Positions 1 through 7,050 of a stretch of 21,012 bases of DNA are shown here, piece by piece; position 1 is the stretch's first letter; the number at the start of each line of letters is the position of its first letter. The notes under the pieces were generated by a model. That model was not told the origin of the DNA. It ran no database searches and saw only the letters and a list, made by a program, of their open reading frames with translations. The position numbers and the translations under genes are program-made. The stretch is from Candidatus Uhrbacteria bacterium (lineage in GTDB: Bacteria > Patescibacteriota > Patescibacteriia > SG8-24): the NCBI GenBank assembly GCA_016205965.1, contig JACQSM010000024.1, positions 1-21,012 on the forward strand, given 5' to 3'.

Positions 1-2
1 CC

Positions 3-625
3 GATAACATCATCGGCTGGGCCACGGCTGGCACCGAAAGGATGCGGCTGTCGAGCGCAAACGTATCGATCGGCAGCACCAGTACGACCAGCATGTTCAA
101 CGTCGGAACGGCCAACGCCTTCCAAGTGACCAGTGCCGGCACGGTCACGACCACGAGTACGGTTCAAGGCACTGACTTTTTTGCCAGCGCCAGCGGTGCC
201 GGCTCTGGCTATACTTTCTCCAGTACCGGCAATGACGACGGCATGTTCTTCGTCTCCAATGACATCATCGGCTGGGCCACGGCTGGCACCGAAAGGATGC
301 GGCTGTCAGGTTCTAACTTCGGCATCGGCAGCGCGTCGCCGTCGCAACTCCTGTCAGTCGGCGCCTCCAATCAATTCACGGTCAATACCGGCGGCAACAT
401 GATTACCACCGGCACGACTCAAGCAGCACGCGCTTACGTTGACGGCGGTTCAGTCGGCTCCCCGGGGTATTCGTTTACCGGCACCGGCGGCACCGACGAC
501 GGCATATATTTCGTGTCCAATGATATCTTTGCCTTTTCGACGGCTGGCACCGAAAGGATGCGGCTGTCGAGCGCAAACGTATCGATCGGCAGCACCACGA
601 CGACCAGCATGTTCAACGTCGGCAC
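3..625 (+). repeat. Three in-frame near-identical coding repeats (255 and 261 bp period)
   Basis: The segment around 5-48 (GGCTGGGCCACGGCTGGCAC and following) recurs at about 264-307. The segment at about 23-105 recurs at about 540-622 with only a few changes (AGTACGACC versus ACGACGACC). Identity is at the nucleotide level, including third codon positions, so the copies are young or kept alike by gene conversion. Units correspond to 85 and 87 codons. Confidence 0.85.
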
Positions 626-1934
626 TTCCGCGCAATTTCAAGTCGGCTCCACTGGAAACATGACCCTTAGCGCCAATAGCGGTATCGCAACATATGCGTC
701 CGCTGCTGATAACACTTTTATCTGGCGCATTCCTCAAAACGGAGCGACCAATGGCGCTTGCGAGAGCGGTGGTTCAGAGGGCATCCGTCTCCAAAATCTC
801 GCCGGCACCCAGGTCGGCCACATGTGTATCGCCAACGGCACCTCGCAGCTCTCCTGGTTCGCCCAATCGTACAATGCGACATCCACGGACTTGGCCGAAA
901 ACTATAGCACCGATCCCGCCGATCAGATCGAACCAGGCGACATCGTCATGCTTGATGCTTCCGCCGGCGCCAACAAGGTCATGAAGACAGAAGCCGCCTA
1001 CGCCACGATGCTCGGCGTCATCTCCACCAGTCCCGGTCTGCTCCTCTCGGGCATTGATGAGGCGACCGGCGCTTCGGATACGGTTCATCCGCAACCAGTG
1101 GCCATCTCCGGCCGCGTCCCGATCAAAGTCAGTATCGAGAACGGTCCTATCGCCATCGGCGACCCGATTACGAGTTCGTCGACCCCTGGCGTCGGCATGA
1201 AAGCATCGACATCCGGAAGGATCGTCGGCTACGCTCTCGAACCCTACACCGGCGATGAATCCGGCAAGATCAAAGTATTCATGAATCTCGGCTGGCACGA
1301 AGTCGCGCCGAGCATCGCCGGCGATATCAGTCCGACCGTCGACGATCACTCGGACCTCGATCTCCATGGCCGCTCGATTCTACAGGTGAAAAGCATTGCC
1401 AGCCTCGGTGGCGACTGGTCAATCGACGAAAACGGTCTCATGACGGTCAAAGAGATTCATGCGGAAAAAGTCCGGGCCAAGAGCCTCGAAGTCGAAGCCG
1501 ACGCCGCCACCCAGACCATCGGCCAAGGCGTCATCCATGTAGGCAATTCGTCGGTCGTGATCGAAAACGCGGCAATCCGGCAGAACACCCGCATCTTCGT
1601 GACCTTCTACGGACCGGTCGAGGGCAGTTGGTGGATCTCGCGCCGCGAAAATGGCAGATTCGAAATCAGCCTGACGAAAGTCGCCACCACCGATCTGCAG
1701 TTCGAGTATTGGTTGCTCGGCCTTGTCGACAATCGTCCGACTCCGGAACCGGCGCCAGAACCTACGCCTGAACCCGCTCCCGAATTGCCAGCCGCCTCGT
1801 CTGAAGCGTCCGAGTCGGTCCCAGTAGAAATATTGCCGCCCGGCGAAGAACTAACCACAGAGCCACCCACTGAACAGCCCACGCCAGAGACACAGACCGA
1901 ACAACCACCGAGCCAGGAGGAGAGCGGGCCATAA
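3..1934 (+). CDS. Surface/tail-fibre-like repeat protein with acidic Pro-rich tail (5' partial)
   Basis: The frame is open to the left edge, so the start lies outside the window. The visible 644 residues begin inside a repeat. A unit ending in ATAGTERMRL or STAGTERMRL, followed by a GIG/SIG strand and a 'F.VG....F.V...G' strand, occurs three times at 85- and 87-residue spacing (ATG codons at 42, 297 and 558). Such units resemble phage tail-fibre and trimeric-adhesin repeats. Next (about nt 885-1295) comes a module with DLAENYSTD, EPGDIVMLD, LGVIST.PG, GRVPIKVS.ENGPI.IGD and a closing KVFMNLGW, a C-terminal block I recall from CPR surface proteins and related to phage fibre ends. A further beta-rich domain (about 1500-1730, ending FEYWLLG) leads into a tail of Pro-Glu repeats. 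No C-terminal membrane helix is visible. The likely place is the cell surface or extracellular space; ligand unknown. A hairpin overlaps the stop codon. Confidence 0.85.
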   Translation, partial: DNIIGWATAGTERMRLSSANVSIGSTSTTSMFNVGTANAFQVTSAGTVTTTSTVQGTDFFASASGAGSGYTFSSTGNDDGMFFVSNDIIGWATAGTERMRLSGSNFGIGSASPSQLLSVGASNQFTVNTGGNMITTGTTQAARAYVDGGSVGSPGYSFTGTGGTDDGIYFVSNDIFAFSTAGTERMRLSSANVSIGSTTTTSMFNVGTSAQFQVGSTGNMTLSANSGIATYASAADNTFIWRIPQNGATNGACESGGSEGIRLQNLAGTQVGHMCIANGTSQLSWFAQSYNATSTDLAENYSTDPADQIEPGDIVMLDASAGANKVMKTEAAYATMLGVISTSPGLLLSGIDEATGASDTVHPQPVAISGRVPIKVSIENGPIAIGDPITSSSTPGVGMKASTSGRIVGYALEPYTGDESGKIKVFMNLGWHEVAPSIAGDISPTVDDHSDLDLHGRSILQVKSIASLGGDWSIDENGLMTVKEIHAEKVRAKSLEVEADAATQTIGQGVIHVGNSSVVIENAAIRQNTRIFVTFYGPVEGSWWISRRENGRFEISLTKVATTDLQFEYWLLGLVDNRPTPEPAPEPTPEPAPELPAASSEASESVPVEILPPGEELTTEPPTEQPTPETQTEQPPSQEESGP

Positions 1935-1942
1935 AGCCCGCT
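1923..1942 (+). terminator. Short hairpin overlapping the stop codon of the surface protein gene
   Basis: AGCGGGC (1923-1929) pairs with GCCCGCT (1936-1942) around a 6-nt loop that contains the first bases of the TAA stop. The tract that follows, TTCCTTATATATA, is only partly T-rich, so it is a weak intrinsic terminator candidate. Confidence 0.45.
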
Positions 1943-1995
1943 TCCTTATATATAGCGGCCTTCGCGCATGTGTATAACTGGTGCCAGTCAGCCCG

Positions 1996-2004
1996 TGTTA
2001 TACT
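1996..2004 (+). promoter_or_regulatory. Extended -10 promoter for the O-antigen-ligase/TPR gene
   Basis: TG-T-TATACT is a good extended -10 element (TG at 1996-1997, hexamer 1999-2004). No convincing -35 box lies 16-18 bp upstream, which extended -10 promoters tolerate. The predicted transcript starts near 2011, leaving a leader of about 54 nt before the ATG at 2065. Confidence 0.45.
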
Positions 2005-2029
2005 CCTAGACGATAACCTTCAATATAAA

Positions 2030-2051
2030 AGGAGTGTCATAAGCACTTCCT
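2030..2051 (+). promoter_or_regulatory. Leader hairpin that would hide a Shine-Dalgarno sequence
   Basis: AGGAGTG (2030-2036) can pair with CACTTCCT (2044-2051) with one bulged base and a 7-nt loop. The AGGAG is the only strong ribosome-binding sequence in the leader, but it lies about 30 nt before the ATG at 2065. Either it is not the functional site, or folding brings it closer. There is no better in-frame start nearby apart from an ATT at 2059. Confidence 0.35.
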
Positions 2052-2064
2052 ATCGGTCATTTTT

Positions 2065-4602
2065 ATGTCGGAGTATTCGCTTCATGCCACCTCGACGTCC
2101 GCGCAGTTCGGCGCGGCAAAACCTTCGCCTCGTCTTGCCAGGTTGTGCGACTGGGTCATTCGTTGGTCGCTCTACGCGCTGGCGGCGCTGCTCCCGCTTT
2201 TCGTTTTACCGTGGACGGTCGAAGCGCTCGAAATCAACAAGCAGCTCTTGCTGTTAAAACTCGTCGCCTTGGCCGTTCTCGCTTGGCTCGGCAAGTCGTT
2301 GGCTGAACGCAAATTCGAATATCGCCGCACGCCGGTCAACACCATGGTGCTCGTGTTCCTGATCGCTTACGGAACCTCTTCCTGGCTCTCCATGAGCCGT
2401 TACATGAGCTTTGTCGGCGATTACGGGCAAGAAAAAGCCGGCTTCGTCACAGTTTTGGCCATGGCCGGTCTTTATTTCGTCGCCTCTTCGGCCATCAAGG
2501 ACCTGGGCATGTTGCGCCGACTCCTTCTGTCCGTGGTCGTCGGCGGCGTGGTCGTCGCCTTGCATGCCCTGCTCCAGGCTCTCGGTCTTTTCCTGTTGCC
2601 GTTCGATTTCGCCAAGTCGTCATCCTTCAATACCGTAGGCACCGTCGGCGCGCTCGGCATGTACCTGGCTTTCATCGTGACCCTTTGCGGCGGTCTGCTG
2701 CTCATCGGCCATGCCCAGACCACGTCCGAGCACAAGAAGGCGCTGCCGATGAAGATTTTTCTCGGCCTGACCGCGGCCGTTTCGCTCTTCCTGATCGCGC
2801 TCATCGACTTCACGCCAATCCATCTCGCGTTGATCCTGTCTTCTGGCCTGCTCCTGGCTTTCGCCTTCTTTCATGCCGGCAAGATGAAGGGCATCAGCGC
2901 GGTATTGTTGCCGGTCGTTGCCCTGCTGGTCTCGCTGCTTCTGGTGTTCTTCCGCTTCCCGCTGACGGTCGGATATCCGGCGGAGGTCATGCCCTCGATG
3001 CAGTCGAGCGCGACCATCGCCACCAAGACTTTGCAAGACCGCCCGCTCTTCGGCTCCGGTCCGGGCACGTTCATCTTCGACTACTCCAAGTGGCATTCAG
3101 CTGATGTCAACGCGACGCAGTTCTGGAACGTCCGCTTCGACCGTTCGGCCTCCCGCTTCTGGACCGTCGTAGCTACCACCGGCATGGTCGGCGCCCTCGC
3201 CTGGGTCCTGGTTTCGCTCTTCGTCCTGGTTGCCGCCGCCCGCCGCCTGCTCAAGAACGACAACGAAGACATCTGGCATGTGCTCATCGCCGTCTTCGCC
3301 GCCTGGGCGCTCCTCCTAGTATCCAAGTTCCTCTATAGCTCGAACATGACGCTCGAAGTCATGTCGTGGCTGTCGATGGCCATGCTCGTCGCCGTGCTGC
3401 GTCGTGATTTCCTCGAGATCAATCTGGATGAATCACCCCGAGCCTCGATGATCGTGTCGTTCATGCTCATCCTCGGCCTGGTGCTCGGATTTGCCGGCGG
3501 CTTCGTCCAGGCCCAGCGCTACCTCGGCGAGATCAAGTTCGCTAAGGCGCTCCGCGCCGATCAAGGCGGCAAGATCGTGGATGTCGTCGCCAAGCTTGAA
3601 AAATCGGCCGCGCTCAACCCCTCGAACGACGTGACGCTGCGCAACCTCGCCCAGGCCTACTTGTTGCTGGCCCAGGAGGAGTCAGTCGCGCCGGTCGTGA
3701 TCAAAGATGAGGATGTCAAGAACGAGGCGGCCAAAAAGGATGCGGCCTTGATGAAGAAAGAGAAGCAGGTTCTGACTGATGCCGCCCAGCTCGAAAAGAA
3801 GCGCAAGGTCGCCGCTCTTACGAGCGGAGCCGTGTCCGCGGCTAAGCGCGCCGCCGACGTCAACCCCGGCAACGTCGCCGACTGGCTGGTACTCGGTTCG
3901 ATCTACCAGAGCTTGCTCGGCGCCGCCGATCAGGCCGATGGCTGGGCGGTAGCCGCCTTCGAGAAGGCCGCCGAACTCGAACCGTCCAACCCGTCGATCC
4001 AGACCGAACTCGCCAAGGTGTTCGTCTTTCAGAGCGACGTGGTCGCCCAGGACAAGGAGTCCAAGGATGAAAAGGTGAAGAAGGCCGCCGAAGAGAAATC
4101 GGCCGAACTCCTGGCCAAGGCCGCCGACGCGCTCGCCAGAGCGATCGAACTCAAGGGCGACTACGGTCCGGCTCACTACAACATGGCCTTGGTGCTCGAC
4201 CGCCAGGGCAAGCTCAAGGATGCCATCCGCCGCATGGAGGCCACCCTCACATTGAGCCCGAACGACGTCGGCGTCGGCCTGCAGCTCTCCTTGCTCTACT
4301 ACCGCGATGGCCGCAAGGATCCCGCCATGCGCCTCCTGGAGTCGGTCGTCAAGGTCTCCCCGACATACTCCAACGCGCGATGGTATTTGGCCGCGATGTA
4401 CGAAGAGAAGGGCGACCTCGACAAGGCGATCGAGCAGATCGCCAGGGTTGCCGAACTCAATCCGGAGGCCGACATGGTCAAGGCGAAACTCGACGACCTG
4501 AAGGCCAAGAAGGCCGGCGCTCCCGCCGAAAAGGCCGGCGAGCTTCCGCCGCCGGTCGAAGAGCAGGTCAAGAATCCGAAGGAACCGTCGGTCAAGCGAT
4601 AA
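2065..4602 (+). CDS. Polytopic membrane protein, O-antigen-ligase-like (Wzy_C) domain plus TPR repeats
   Basis: 845 residues. About ten or more hydrophobic helices lie between residues 33 and 480. The motif RPLFGSGPGTF at 326-336, followed by a soluble loop and TTGMVGALAW at 371-380, matches the periplasmic loop of the O-antigen ligase/polymerase (Wzy_C) family, which joins or polymerises lipid-linked glycans or transfers them to protein. Residues from about 490 to 810 are helical TPR-like repeats (LNPSNDVTLRNLAQAYLLLA, VNPGNVADWLVLGSIY, LEPSNPSIQTELAKVF, GPAHYNMALVLDRQGKLKDA, SNARWYLAAMYEEKGDLDKA), interrupted by Lys/Ala/Glu-rich stretches at 546-582 and 661-685. The C-terminus is Pro/Lys-rich. 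This ligase-TPR layout is common in CPR and other bacteria. Substrate unknown; the preceding surface protein makes a role in cell-envelope glycan plausible but unproven. The first ATG is taken because the frame is well supported only from there. Confidence 0.8.
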   Translation: MSEYSLHATSTSAQFGAAKPSPRLARLCDWVIRWSLYALAALLPLFVLPWTVEALEINKQLLLLKLVALAVLAWLGKSLAERKFEYRRTPVNTMVLVFLIAYGTSSWLSMSRYMSFVGDYGQEKAGFVTVLAMAGLYFVASSAIKDLGMLRRLLLSVVVGGVVVALHALLQALGLFLLPFDFAKSSSFNTVGTVGALGMYLAFIVTLCGGLLLIGHAQTTSEHKKALPMKIFLGLTAAVSLFLIALIDFTPIHLALILSSGLLLAFAFFHAGKMKGISAVLLPVVALLVSLLLVFFRFPLTVGYPAEVMPSMQSSATIATKTLQDRPLFGSGPGTFIFDYSKWHSADVNATQFWNVRFDRSASRFWTVVATTGMVGALAWVLVSLFVLVAAARRLLKNDNEDIWHVLIAVFAAWALLLVSKFLYSSNMTLEVMSWLSMAMLVAVLRRDFLEINLDESPRASMIVSFMLILGLVLGFAGGFVQAQRYLGEIKFAKALRADQGGKIVDVVAKLEKSAALNPSNDVTLRNLAQAYLLLAQEESVAPVVIKDEDVKNEAAKKDAALMKKEKQVLTDAAQLEKKRKVAALTSGAVSAAKRAADVNPGNVADWLVLGSIYQSLLGAADQADGWAVAAFEKAAELEPSNPSIQTELAKVFVFQSDVVAQDKESKDEKVKKAAEEKSAELLAKAADALARAIELKGDYGPAHYNMALVLDRQGKLKDAIRRMEATLTLSPNDVGVGLQLSLLYYRDGRKDPAMRLLESVVKVSPTYSNARWYLAAMYEEKGDLDKAIEQIARVAELNPEADMVKAKLDDLKAKKAGAPAEKAGELPPPVEEQVKNPKEPSVKR

Positions 4603-4612
4603 AGAAATCAGG

Positions 4613-4634
4613 AGGGCCGCCTTCAGGCGGCCCT
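4613..4634. repeat. Gene-end palindrome copy 1
   Basis: AGGGCCGCCT (4613-4622) and AGGCGGCCCT (4625-4634) form a perfect 10-bp stem with a 2-nt centre. It begins 10 nt after the TAA of the ligase/TPR gene. The 14 nt AAGAAATCAGGAGG at 4602-4615 is identical to the sequence after the efp stop (11305-11318). It belongs to a family of five palindromes in this window. Confidence 0.8.
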
Positions 4635-4652
4635 ACCACTCGATCGTCGTAA

Positions 4653-4680
4653 GGGAGGACGGCCTGAAGGCCGTCCTCCC
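4653..4680. repeat. Gene-end palindrome copy 2, possible bidirectional terminator
   Basis: GGGAGGACGGCCT (4653-4665) and AGGCCGTCCTCCC (4668-4680) form a perfect 13-bp stem with a GA centre. With copy 1 it fills the gap between two convergent genes, as expected of a bidirectional transcription block. There is no long T-run on either side. Confidence 0.8.
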
Positions 4681-4686
4681 GGCTAT

Positions 4687-5070
4687 TTATTTGAGCATCT
4701 TGGCGATCTTGGTCAAGAGCCTCTTTGGCGTCATATCCTGCTTGGGGAGGTAGTCGGTGGCGCCGTCCTTCGTCGCCTGCTTGACGTCGGTTTCATCATT
4801 TAAGGCCGAAATCATGATGATCGGAGTCGTCTTGGTAGCCGCGTCCTCGCGCAGCAATTTGAGCAGTCCGAATCCGTCGTTGAAGCCCGCTTTTTCGGGC
4901 ATCATGACGTCGAGCGTGATCAGGTCGGGCTTCTCGTTAATGACCGCCTTGTGACCCTCGGCGGCATCCATGGCCGAAATCACGCGGTAGCCAGCCGGCT
5001 CCAGGATGTCTTTATAGAGACCTTTGTAAAAAGGGTCGTCATCGATGCAAACAATGGTTCGTGGCTTCAT
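4687..5070 (-). CDS. Single-domain response regulator (REC)
   Basis: 127 residues covering one receiver domain and nothing else. Acidic pocket residues are at D10-D12, the phospho-acceptor is D54 in LDVMMPE, the switch Ser is S88 in IIMISALN, and the invariant Lys is K110 in YLPK. All catalytic positions are present, so it should accept a phosphoryl group from a histidine kinase. No kinase or output domain is encoded nearby; it is an orphan, CheY/Spo0F-type protein. A small insert (KAGFNDGF, 60-67) follows the acceptor loop, as in many stand-alone receivers. It is convergent with the ligase/TPR gene and divergent from the broken HTH gene. Confidence 0.9.
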   Translation of the reverse strand: MKPRTIVCIDDDPFYKGLYKDILEPAGYRVISAMDAAEGHKAVINEKPDLITLDVMMPEKAGFNDGFGLLKLLREDAATKTTPIIMISALNDETDVKQATKDGATDYLPKQDMTPKRLLTKIAKMLK

Positions 5071-5078
5071 ACCCGTCC

Positions 5079-5107
5079 AGAATACGCCGAATTCCGTTTT
5101 CGGTAAA
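5079..5107 (-). promoter_or_regulatory. Promoter of the response regulator gene
   Basis: On the minus strand TTTACC (complement of 5102-5107), a 17-bp spacer and TATTCT (complement of 5079-5084) fit the sigma-70 pattern. The start point would fall at about 5072, two bases before the ATG at 5070, implying a leaderless message. No Shine-Dalgarno sequence is seen, which agrees. Confidence 0.5.
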
Positions 5108-5164
5108 CTCGCCGGATTTTTTTTGGAAGAAAGAAATGTTTGGTTGAAGCGTCTTTATGATGTC

Positions 5165-5859
5165 ATGCATCCCAATATGTATCCTGTCGAACTGCGTCAG
5201 CGGGCGATACGACTGCGTTTACAGGGAGATTCCTACGACCAGATTAATATTGTGCGCTAGGCGTCCGGATCCCTAAAGCGACCATGGCTTACTGGTGCCG
5301 AAAGTTAGTCCTCGATCATGAGGCCAAACTGCGGATTCGCCTACGCGAACTGCATCATCTCAAGGGAGCGCGGAAGGCATCGCAGGCGTCGAAGCGGCTG
5401 GCGCGGGGGAAGTATCTGGTCAACCTGCGGGAACGGAACGCTCATCTGGCGCCTAAGTTAGAAGATGTAGACGTCGGTAAGATCGCTTTGGCGATGCTTT
5501 ACTTTGGTGAGGGTGGAAAAAACATTCGTAAGGCCAGAGTCTTCATTGGTAACTCTGATCCCGCATTCATTCGGCTCTTTTTAGACCTGTTTCGCAGATG
5601 CTATATTCTCGATGAGAAGAAGTTCAGACTCACAGTAATGTGCAGAGCTGATCAAAACACGTCGAAACTTACACGTTTTTGGTCTAAAGTTACGAGTATT
5701 CCTTTAAGTCGATGTTATCCGGCAAGAATCGATCCTCGGACGGTCGGCAAACCGACACTTCGTCCAAATTATAAGGGTGTCTGCTGCCTTGATTATTTTT
5801 CGGCGGAGGTGTTTAATGAATTACTGCAGCTGATAAAGCTGTTGAGCGAGGGCCGTTAG
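5165..5859 (+). pseudogene. HTH plus LAGLIDADG-like (FGEG motif) protein gene, frameshifted
   Basis: Frame 2 from ATG 5165 (or 5177) encodes an N-terminal helix-turn-helix start (ELRQRAIRLRLQGDSYDQINIV) and stops at 5258. Frame 1 continues the same domain as LGVRIPKATMAYWCRKL. Removing one GC from the GCGC at 5254-5257 restores a continuous reading ...NIVLGVRIPK..., typical of this HTH. The rest (MAYW from 5284) holds ALAMLYFGEGGK, FIGNSDPAFIRLFLDLF and RFWSKVTSIP, a pattern I know from HTH proteins of CPR bacteria and archaea that look like relatives of LAGLIDADG endonucleases. The family assignment is from memory. The region is visibly more AT-rich than its neighbours. It is either a recent pseudogene or, less likely, a programmed shift; no clear slippery run is present. 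Its TAG (5857-5859) lies inside the tRNA-Ala gene. Confidence 0.75.
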
Positions 5860-5925
5860 CTCACTTGGTAGAGCGTCGCAATGGCATTGCGAAGGCAATC
5901 GGTTCAAATCCGATACGGTCCACCA
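5850..5925 (+). tRNA. tRNA-Ala (GGC anticodon), CCA encoded
   Basis: The full cloverleaf can be drawn: acceptor GGGCCGT/ACGGTCC, D arm GCTC/GAGC with GG in the loop, anticodon stem TCGCA/TGCGA with loop ATGGCAT (anticodon GGC at 5883-5885), T arm ATCGG/CCGAT with loop TTCAAAT, discriminator A and CCA at 5923-5925. The acceptor contains the G3:U70 wobble pair, the identity mark for alanyl-tRNA synthetase. It reads GCC codons (and GCU by wobble). Its first ten bases are also the last codons and stop of the upstream broken gene. Confidence 0.97.
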
Positions 5926-5962
5926 AGCAAAGCGCCTCACTTAAAAGTGGGGCGGTTTGCTT
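5925..5962 (+). terminator. Long hairpin after tRNA-Ala
   Basis: AAGCAAA, CGCC and CACTT (5925-5942) pair with AAGTG, GGCG and TTTGCTT (5945-5962) with a 2-nt centre, one G.G mismatch and one T.G pair. It starts at the last A of CCA. No T-run follows, so it may be a tRNA 3'-processing or termination element, or part of the ychF leader, which starts 14 nt later. Confidence 0.5.
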
Positions 5963-5975
5963 GATATCAGAGTCT

Positions 5976-7049
5976 ATGTCCCTCAAAGTCGGCATCGTCG
6001 GCCTACCCAACGTCGGCAAATCGACCTTATTCAAGGCGATCACCAAGAAGCAGGTCGATTGCGCCAATTATCCCTTCTGCACCATCGAGCCGAACGTCGG
6101 CGTGGTGGCCGTGCCCGATGCCAGGCTCGACGCCTTGGCCAAGGTTTCGAATTCCGAGAAGGTCATTCCGGCGGCGATTGAGTTCGTCGATATCGCCGGT
6201 TTGGTTGCCGGCGCCCACAAGGGCGAGGGGCTCGGCAACAAGTTTCTGTCGCACATCCGCGAGGTCGATGCCATCGTCGAGGTGGTTCGCGCCTTCGAGA
6301 ACAAGGACATCGTCCATGTCTCGGGCAAGATCGATCCCTTGGCCGACATCGAAACGATCAACCTAGAGTTGGCCTACGCCGACCTGGCCGCGGTCGAGAA
6401 GCGCCTGGAAACGCTGCGCAAGCAGGCTCGGGCCGGCGTCGATCGCGATGCCAAAATTCTTCTTGTAGGGCTTGAGAAAGTGAACGCCGCATTGGCGGCG
6501 GGCAAGCAGGCCCGTGACGTCGAACTGACCGATGATGAGCGCGTTGCCATCGCCGCGGCGCAGCTTCTGACCATGAAGCCGCTCCTGTACGTGGTCAACG
6601 TCGATGAAGACCAACTCAAGTCCGGCTTCGCGCTCGCCGACCTGCCCAAAGACCGCCAAATTCCGCTATGCATCCGTCTGGAAGAGGAATTGGCCTCATT
6701 GCCGTCCGCAGAGGTCAAGGATTATCTCGAGGCCCTCGGCCTTTCATTGACCGGCCTCGACCAGCTGATCAAGGCGAGTTACGATCTGCTTGGTTTGATG
6801 ACATTTTTGACTTCCGGACCTAAGGAATCTCGAGCCTGGACCGTCCGCAAAGGCGCCAAGGCGCCCGAGGCCGCCGGCGTCATTCACAGCGATTTTGAAA
6901 AGACTTTCATCAGGGCCGAGGTCATCGACTGGAAGGATTTCGTCGAGCTCGGTGAGGCTGGCGCCCGCGAGAAGGGGAAGCTCCGCATCGAAGGCAAGGA
7001 CTACGTCATGCGCGAGGGCGACGTCTGCCACTTTCGCGTCGGGGCCTGA
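5976..7049 (+). CDS. ychF: YchF/OLA1-type ribosome-associated nucleotide-binding GTPase-like protein
   Basis: 357 residues from ATG 5976; an upstream extension through the tRNA is rejected. The start MSLKVGIVGLPNVGKSTLF carries the P-loop. NYPFCTIEPNVG is the family-specific switch region, DIAGLVAGAHKGEGLGNKFL contains the DxxG motif, and NVDE near residue 208 replaces the canonical NKxD, the change that gives this family ATP preference. The C-terminal part (TFLTSGPKESRAWTVRKG ... MREGDVCHFR) is the TGS-like end. Length is close to the usual ~363. YchF binds ribosomes and is a stress-linked ATPase; the exact role is unsettled. It ends one base from the stop of the convergent methyltransferase gene. 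A clear Shine-Dalgarno sequence is missing. Confidence 0.97.
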   Translation: MSLKVGIVGLPNVGKSTLFKAITKKQVDCANYPFCTIEPNVGVVAVPDARLDALAKVSNSEKVIPAAIEFVDIAGLVAGAHKGEGLGNKFLSHIREVDAIVEVVRAFENKDIVHVSGKIDPLADIETINLELAYADLAAVEKRLETLRKQARAGVDRDAKILLVGLEKVNAALAAGKQARDVELTDDERVAIAAAQLLTMKPLLYVVNVDEDQLKSGFALADLPKDRQIPLCIRLEEELASLPSAEVKDYLEALGLSLTGLDQLIKASYDLLGLMTFLTSGPKESRAWTVRKGAKAPEAAGVIHSDFEKTFIRAEVIDWKDFVELGEAGAREKGKLRIEGKDYVMREGDVCHFRVGA

Positions 7050-7050
7050 T

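Noticed and set aside
1970..2257. 95-codon plus-strand frame before the ligase/TPR gene
   Set aside because: Overlaps the promoter, leader and first 190 bases of the real gene in another frame; Arg/Ser-rich shadow.
5865..5975. Upstream extension of ychF from 5865
   Set aside because: It would translate the tRNA-Ala gene and the following hairpin; YchF proteins begin at the MSLKVGIVG start at 5976.
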